Positions 56,675 through 64,000 of a stretch of DNA of 64,000 nt are shown here, piece by piece. Position 1 is the stretch's first letter. Each line of letters begins with the position of its first letter. The translations under genes and the position numbers were made by a program. Origin of the DNA: Linum tenue (lineage: Eukaryota; Streptophyta; Magnoliopsida; Malpighiales; Linaceae); the NCBI GenBank assembly GCA_946122785.1, contig CAMGYJ010000008.1, positions 4,489,742-4,553,741 on the forward strand, read 5' to 3'. The notes beneath the pieces are model-generated. The model saw nothing but the letters and a program-made list of their open reading frames with translations, made no database searches and had not been told where the DNA came from.

Positions 56675-59600
56675 ATGGCGACGCCATTTTCCGGTGTGGA
56701 CGGAGGCGCTGGCGGCGTTGCGGTAATGGCAGGTCCACTGAACCCAATCGATCCTTCCACGCCGTCCAAGTCTTGCCTCAAGAATTCCGTACTCAAGTCC
56801 CCCATACTCATATTTCTCTTCTTCCACAAAGCTATCCGGTCGGAGCTCGACGGCCTCCACCGCGCCGCCATGGATTTCGCCACCAGTGGCGGAGATATTA
56901 AACCTCTGCTGGACAAGTATCACTTCCTCCGTGGGATTTATAAGCACCACTGCAATGCTGAGGATGAGGTAGGCGATTGCCCCCCTTTAAATTTACTTGG
57001 TTCCTTTCCAGTTTTTGAACGAACCTTTCTGGTCGAATTGCTTGAAATTGGGGTTCTGGAATTGTGATTCATGACGTCCTTTTTGGTGTTTATGTCATCC
57101 CAATCCTTTCCCCCCCACGCTCTCAGTCGGTGACTCGCTCCTGGCTTTGAGTTCTCTGCTAGACTGCTAATAAGTCTTATCGAAGGCTCTTCCTGATTGC
57201 CAAGTTAGTCCTGGAACAACCGATAGAGAATCGGATTGCTATCTGAAGCTTCTGGTTTAGTTTGCTCAGTTTGGGAATTTAGGGTGTCAGGAGGTTTTGT
57301 GCTTGTTGCATTGTTTCAACTCGTCTTTCCTTCAGGCCTTGATTAGTTGATTTTCATGGCTGGCTACTTTTCTGAGAAACAGGTTTAAGATGAGAGTCTA
57401 AAGTCTAGTACCATCTGCTCAGTATTTATTATCTACATGGATGCCTTCCATCATTGCTTTCAGAGACTCTTAAATAACAAATAAACTCATACATACTGGT
57501 TTCTCTATGCTTAGATGCTCCATTGATACTTAATTGAGGGGTGGCGGGTAACATGTTGCCATTGGTCTGTTTCTTGTGTTCGATGTTCTTCTAAGTTTCT
57601 GAAGTTCCTGGAACTGAATCTCTTAATTACTAGAACCTATACATAAAATAACTTTTCTTCACAGCAGTATAAATGTTGTCACTATCATTCCTTAAGTTTC
57701 CACTTCGGGCGTACAATACAATCATTGGCCATTTTCTAGTTTGTTCTCCTACATGCTGCCCCTATCCTTCCCCTGTCATCAATGTAAATAATTGTGAGTA
57801 GCAGCAGGCTGAGAAAGGGAGCTTTAACTGCTATGCCCTTGAGCTGAATATTTCTAATAGCTAGTAAGATACTAGCTACATGCCAATTTGACTTTACCTG
57901 AGTCTAAGGATGCACTATGAGTCTCCGGGATATGTGCTTGGAAATGCGAAGGAGTAGGAATGACGTACATAACCAAATAGTCTCATATCGGCAAATAGAG
58001 TGAAACAGAGCAGCGAAATGAAACTTCAATATTCAATATGCCTACCACATAGAGAACTGTCAATAGAGTGGAAGTCTATATGAGGTTATATCATGAGATG
58101 TAGTGCATATTTTAAATTCAATGCGATATAACTGTGGGACTGATCTATATATGTACTTATCATCAACTTCTATAGTTTTTGAGTACTGATCAAGTAAATT
58201 CTAGTCAATTGCGATTGCCATTCATACTAGAGTTTCCTGAAATGCACAGAGATTGTGCTGCCAACATTTATCATTATTGTTAGTCTGGCAAAGTTCTGGT
58301 GCCTGTTCTCTGTATCGTTTGAAAGGTTACATTACCAATGATCTGTCAAGACTATGGAAAAGGAGCTGACGATGTCTTTACCTTTTTTTTCTTCTTTTGG
58401 TTCTTGGAATCATAAGGTGTCATTAACTTGGTGTTTGAAACTGCAGGTCATCTTTCCGGCCCTTGATATACGTGTGAAGAATGTCGCTCGGACTTACTCC
58501 CTAGAACACGAGGGGGAGAGTGTTCTCTTCGATCAGTTGTTTGAGCTACTGAATTCAAGCATACAAAATGAAGAAAGCTATCGGAGAGAGTTGGCTTCTT
58601 GTACTGGAGCCATTCTAACATCAATAAGCCAGCATATGTCAAAGGAAGAAGAGCAGGTCAACTTGTTTGATAAAGTTATTTAATTAATAGCTGTTCTTGT
58701 GTAGTGCCTTAATTCCAACGGCAATCAGGTGGTCCTTTTTTTAGTTTTGCAGAATCTTTTCTTTGCTACTTGCCCTCTGGTGCAAGGGTTTCTGTTAGTT
58801 GCTCTTTGATATTTTTTCATGACAGCTTATGTTACTTTTCTGGTTTTTATTATAATGATACATAGCTATACTAGTTTAATGAATTGCTCGCACAAAACTG
58901 TGTGTACTTGTTCAATTGCATATGCTACTACAACAACACTTGCCTAATTCACACTACCTATCATCCCTTAAGAGTTAATGTTAGATGGTGTGTTAGACAC
59001 CAGCAGTTCTTACTGGACATGGATTCTGTATCATATTAGAAGTAAATTGCATGTAAAGCCTCATCGATGTTTCCAAATAATTGAGGTTTATCATGTCAAG
59101 GTCTAATTACTTTCAACTGAGTAAAGTTGCTCGGTACAACTTCTCAGTCCACTTAAAAGGAGTTTGCACGTAGAGGGGCAAAACAGATCAGTCTCACTTG
59201 CTTTTTGTTGGATAACTGCAGGTCTTCCCGCTGCTAATTGAGAAGTTCTCATTTGAAGAGCAGGCTTCACTTGTGTGGCAGTTTCTCTGCAGCATTCCTA
59301 TTAATATGATGGCTGAGTTTCTGCCATGGCTTTCTTCCTCAGTGTCATCTGATGAGCACCAAGATATGCGTAAGTGCCTGTCCAAGATAATACCCGACAA
59401 GAAGCTTCTTCAGCAGGTGAGATCCTTTCTGAGATGTTCTTCATTATTGAATGGGGTTTCTGAAGGGAGCTCGCAGGAAGCTGATCTTACCTTCTGTTGA
59501 TGAAGGTTATTTTCACCTGGATGGAGGGGAGAGAACCCACTGATGTTTGCAAGAGTCGTGAAGCCATTTCACATTCCAAAACCTGGTCACATGTTTCAGG

Positions 59601-62600
59601 ATTACCGGAACCAATTGTTACGAGAGAGATTCATTATGCATGTGAAGCATCTGGAAATGGTAAAAGGAAATATATGGAGCTAAGTTCTAATGTTGTTGGT
59701 TCAACCATGCCTCATCCCATTGACGAAATTTTGCTCTGGCATAATGCAATTAAAAGAGAGTTGACTGACATAAGTGAGGCAGCTAAGAAGGTACAACTAT
59801 CTGAAGACTCTTCTGATCTCTCTGCATTCAACAAGAGACTGCAATTCATTGCAGAAGTTTGTATTTTTCACAGGTTTGTTTCGTTTCCTTTTCTTGTCTG
59901 GATATCCTTCCAATACTCAGACCTAACTGTCTCTGAACTGTTGTTCTTTTACCATTTGAGTTGGAAACCTCTTTATTTTTTGCCTCAATGAATATTGACC
60001 AATAATGCGATCGACTTTAAATTATGAGCTGTGTATTTCGGCGCTGTTACTTTTATGTTTCATCAGTTGATTTGTATTCTTTTCTGCTGCCCAGGCCAGA
60101 AGGTTCGCACAAAAACTCTTCTTTCTTTTACTGTTTCTTAGTACTTAAGAAGATAATAGTTTTTGTGTGTCTAGCTCTCTCTCAACTTACTCTGCCATAC
60201 TCTTTTATTCATATTGAAAGCATACTACATTTGTCAGGTGTTTTTCGGCATGTTACAGTACAAACACTGAAAAATTTGCTCCCCTTATTTGTATGGTAAG
60301 GCATATGTTCTTGGGAGGCTGAAACCTCTGGTTTTGTTATCTGCAGTATTGCTGAGGACAAGGTTATATTCCCTGCCGTAGATTCCGAACTGTCTTTTGC
60401 TCAGGAGCATGCCGAAGAAGAAATTCAATTTGACAAACTCAGATGCCTTATTGAAAGCATTCAAAATGCTCGGGCCAACATATCACTCACCGAGCTTTAT
60501 GGGAAGTTTTGTGCGCAAGCTGATCACATAATGGACACCATACAAAAACATTTTAAAAATGAGGAGGTTCAGGTAACTATCATTTCTCGAACTGTTTATG
60601 AAACTCTTGCTATCAAAGCTTATGCACATTTCTTTCTTCCAATCTGCTTATATTATTGGCCTTACGATTCAACTAACTTTTGGCTCTCTGTAAGGTAACT
60701 AATATACATGCTCTGAATAGGTTCTCCCACTAGCTCGAAAGCATTTTAGCGCAAGCAGACAGCGCGAGCTTCTTTACCAGAGCTTATGTGTGATGCCTCT
60801 GAAATTAATTGAATGTGTTTTGCCGTGGTTGGTGGCATCACTCACTGAACAGGAAGCAAGATTGTTTATCCAAAATATTTATCTGGCAGGTTAGTAGGCT
60901 TGTTCTGAGTTCTGCAACTCTGTCTTTTGTTTTTCCCCCCTTCCAGTCCTTAGTATTTGGATTGGGACCCTTGCAGCACCAGCTTCAGATTCTGCATTGG
61001 TTACTCTATTTGCTGGTTGGGCATGTAAAGGTCGTTCTGGAAATGCTTGCTTGTCTTCAAGTCCCCTAGATGGTTGTCCTGCAAGAACCAAAACCAATGA
61101 TCTTAGACAACCATGCTGCAATTGCAACGCTGTTTCATCACCAGATCAGAAGCCATTTGTTGATGGCCAAATAGAGAAAGTAGACTGTGGAAGAAGACCA
61201 GTCAAGAGGCCAAACTCTGTTTTGCATGGCGAGAATGGTTCTTGCCTATCTTCTGGGGCTCCTGGTCATCTCCACCAATCATCTACAAACGGCTCGTCGT
61301 GCTGTGTGCCGGCTTTAGGAGTCAATAGCAGTAGTCTAGGAATTAGTTCTCTTGCTGCAGCAAAATCTCTTCGCTCTTTATCTGTTAGTCCTTCTGCTCC
61401 CTCTCTTAATTCTAGTCTCTTTAACTGGGAAATAGATGTAAGTCCCTCGGATACCGCCTGTGCATCACGCCCTATAGATAACATATTTAAATTTCACAAA
61501 GCCATCCGCAAAGACTTGGAGTATTTGGATGTTGAATCGGGGAAGTTATGTGATGACACTAGCGAACCCTTGCTTAGGCAATTTACTGGTAGGTTTCGCT
61601 TGCTATGGGGGTTATACAGAGCACATAGCAATGCAGAGGATGATATAGTATTTCCAGCATTGGAGTCTAAAGAGACGCTTCACAACGTTAGCCATTCCTA
61701 TACACTGGACCATAAGCAGGAGGAGAAACTGTTTGAAGATATCTCAACCACACTATCTGAGCTCACACACCTCCATGCACACTTGAAGAGAAGCAGGCAT
61801 TGTGATAATTTATCAGGAAATCTTTGTGGTGCTTCCGACTGTGAAGATACAGTTAGGAAGTACAATGAGCTTGCAACGAAGCTTCAAGGCATGTGCAAAT
61901 CCATAAGAGTAACACTGGATCAACATGTTTTCCGAGAAGAACTGGAGCTGTGGCCATTATTTGATAGACACTTTTCTGTGGAGGAGCAGGACAAAATTGT
62001 TGGTCGAATTATTGGTACTACTGGTGCTGAGGTGCTTCAGTCAATGCTGCCATGGGTAACATCTGCTCTTACTCAGGAAGAGCAGAACAAAATGATGGAC
62101 ACTTGGAAGCAGGCAACCAAAAACACAATGTTTAGTGAGTGGCTAAATGAATGGTGGGAGGAAAATTCTAATGCCACTCATATAACTACATCAGAAAGTT
62201 GCCTATCCCAGGGTACGTTCTGATACTCCTATTTTCACTTTCATGTCATTTGGTTGGGTGTCTTTTGGCAAATTGATCTTTAGCATGCAATGAACAAATA
62301 TATCATCTTTTTTTTACATGTTTTATGTGTTTAAGTGTGTTTGAAATTACATATGCGACCGATAAAACGATGCAATCTCAAATACATGGGGTACAATGTA
62401 TTTGTAAATTGCACTCTATAAAAGTAGGTCTCACATGTATATTTTCATTTTTCTGTCACAAGTTCATTTACCAATAGACTGAACCTAACTATCTTTTTGC
62501 ATTTACACCTCACATTGTAGCATGTAACCTAGACAAATAACATCCATTTACACTGAACGAAACACGCTCGTTGTTAAATTTGTCCTCATACGTTAGTGAA

Positions 62601-64000
62601 ACAAATTGGGTTTTTTATACACCATATTATGTATGCTTTAAATTTTGAAAATGATGCTGATTTAACCTGTGAAAAGTCGTGCTATTTTCTTTATGTACTA
62701 CAACCTTTTCGATTTTTTACTCTGAATCTATATTTTCTGATCTCACTCAGGTGCTGATATCCATGAAAGCGTGGACTGCAGTGATAATAAATTTAAACCT
62801 GGATGGAAAGATATTTTTCGGATGAATCAGAATGAGCTTGAAGCAGAAATTCGGAAGGTTTCTCGAGATTCAACTCTTGATCCTAGAAGAAAAGCTTACC
62901 TTATTCAAAATCTTATGACAAGGTTTGTGAGTGCTATGTGTATTGAGGACCTCATTTGGATGATAAATTTTTTTAACAACATTTGGATAATAATTTTTAC
63001 TTACCTTGTTCAGTATGATATTTCTGACAGTCGGTGGATAGCAGCCCAGCAAAAGTCACTTCAGGCAGAATCTTCAAATAGTGAAAACTTGGAGTGCTCT
63101 CCTTCATTTCGTGATCCAGATAAAAAGGTTTTTGGATGCGAGCATTACAAACGGAATTGTAAGCTTCGTGCAGCTTGCTGTGGCAAGTTATTTGCGTGCC
63201 AATTCTGCCATGACAAAGTGAGCGACCATTCTATGGACAGGTAATTATGGTGCCCATTCGTGTTAGACTTGTGTATGGTGGAATTTTTTTTGTGATAAGC
63301 CGAAGTCTCCTTTACAACTTTTGGGCTGAGTTGACATATATAACCTGGAAATGGGAAATCCTTCCTTCAGAAAGTGTAAATGGTAATTAAGTCTTTTGAT
63401 ATTGTTTTTTGGACCTCATTGTCTTTACGTGCTTCCAACTTTGATGAATCTTCCAATTTCAAACTGTATGACCAATTGTTGTCAATATATACCTTTCCGG
63501 GTGGGAAGTCACCAGTCTTGTAAATTTTCTCTGTACCAGGAAGGCAACAACTGAGATGATGTGCATGCAATGCCTGAAAATTCAGCCTGCCGGGCCTGTT
63601 TGTGTCACACCTTCCTGTGACGGGTTCTCTATGGCGAAGTATTATTGCAGCATCTGCAAATGTTATGATGATGATAGGTATATGACCGCTTTAACTCTTT
63701 GAATTTGGTTTAGAGTTATCTCTACAGAAAATTTTTTAGATGATGAAAAATAAACATTCAGAGTTACTTACCTCCATATTACATTTCTTCTTTTCTCTAT
63801 CTCTAGTTCTTTAGTGAACTTGAAAATGTATTTACAGAAAATAATAGATCTAATACAGACAACAGTTTAGTGTCTCACTTGACCATGAAATTTTCTGGCT
63901 TCAAATTTCTGTTGTAGTACAATGTCTTGTGTTTCCGAGATGTTTTGATTTTCCTCCTACAATTAGTCTGGACGGGAACAGTTGGGAGCACTGGTAATTA
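56675..64000 (+). CDS. BTS: BRUTUS-like hemerythrin E3 ubiquitin ligase (partial, runs off right edge)
   Basis: BRUTUS-type ligases bind iron through hemerythrin domains and mark iron-deficiency regulators for degradation. Ten exons are readable: 56675-56968, 58447-58656, 59222-59416, 59506-59873, 60347-60572, 60721-60889, 60977-62212, 62751-62922, 63031-63240 and 63540-63677, giving about 1072 residues of an expected total near 1250. Three hemerythrin (HHE) regions are visible: residues about 48-170 ([22 protein letters not shown]), 320-470 ([22 protein letters not shown]) and 655-800 ([21 protein letters not shown]). The CHY zinc finger starts at about residue 993 ([28 protein letters not shown]) and continues through [14 protein letters not shown] into [12 protein letters not shown]. 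The RING and zinc ribbon must lie beyond 64000. The exon 8/9 junction ([10 protein letters not shown]) is chosen by similarity to the family. Everything read here looks intact. BTS versus its BTSL paralogues cannot be separated. Confidence 0.93.
63678..64000 (+). other. Intron of BRUTUS-like gene, to window edge
   Basis: After the donor GTATATG at 63678 the sequence is AT-rich with no block matching the expected next part of the CHY/CTCHY region. The next exon is presumably to the right of the window. Confidence 0.5.

Noticed and set aside
1..64000. CRISPR arrays, operons, rRNA genes, prophage or plasmid features
   Set aside because: None seen; introns, TNL architecture and plant transposons show this is eukaryotic nuclear DNA.

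Overview
This is plant nuclear DNA, almost certainly from a eudicot. The protein genes are intron-rich, there is a TIR-NB-LRR (TNL) immune receptor locus (a class missing from grasses), and a BRUTUS-type hemerythrin E3 ligase. Most of the rest is transposable elements with clean, readable termini. I cannot name the species. All calls come from reading the sequence; no database search was possible.

Layout. 1-13.2 kb is gene-free and carries MITEs, hAT-like elements, LINE remnants, an unusual element packed with the palindrome GGTCGACC (6.2-7.0 kb), and a nest of insertions at 9.09-11.61 kb (LINE containing a hAT containing a TIR element that carries a ClpC-like gene fragment). 13.2-18.5 kb is a Ty1/copia element on the minus strand, with near-identical LTRs, a perfect 5-bp target duplication and a decayed interior. 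19.6-23.3 kb is a copia gag/protease fragment broken by a 2.5-kb hAT and by a 347-bp solo LTR. 23.7-25.2 kb is a short CACTA element. 26.7-33.0 kb is a TNL pseudogene with two solo LTRs, a frameshift and a nonsense codon. 33.1-34.7 kb is a hAT containing a foldback element.

Genes that look functional: (i) a 12-exon metallo-beta-lactamase-fold hydrolase on the minus strand (35595-40359), whose reconstructed coding sequence is exactly 528 codons including the stop; (ii) a single-exon BAP31-like ER membrane protein on the plus strand (42802-43194); (iii) a BRUTUS-like E3 ligase on the plus strand (from 56675), running off the right edge after ten readable exons. Between (ii) and (iii) lies a nearly full-length LINE on the minus strand (45.4-52.7 kb). 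Its ORF1 stop and ORF2 start overlap as ATGA, and ORF2 is broken by only two in-frame stops.

The genes show no operon-like cooperation. The strongest story is how insertions interact with gene structure: two solo LTRs sit on CAGGT/GGTAG targets so that the 5-bp target duplication supplies or rewrites splice sites, one TIR element has carried off a chaperone fragment, and a recently inserted copia element was already dead for coding. No CRISPR array, operon, rRNA or intact tRNA gene was seen.
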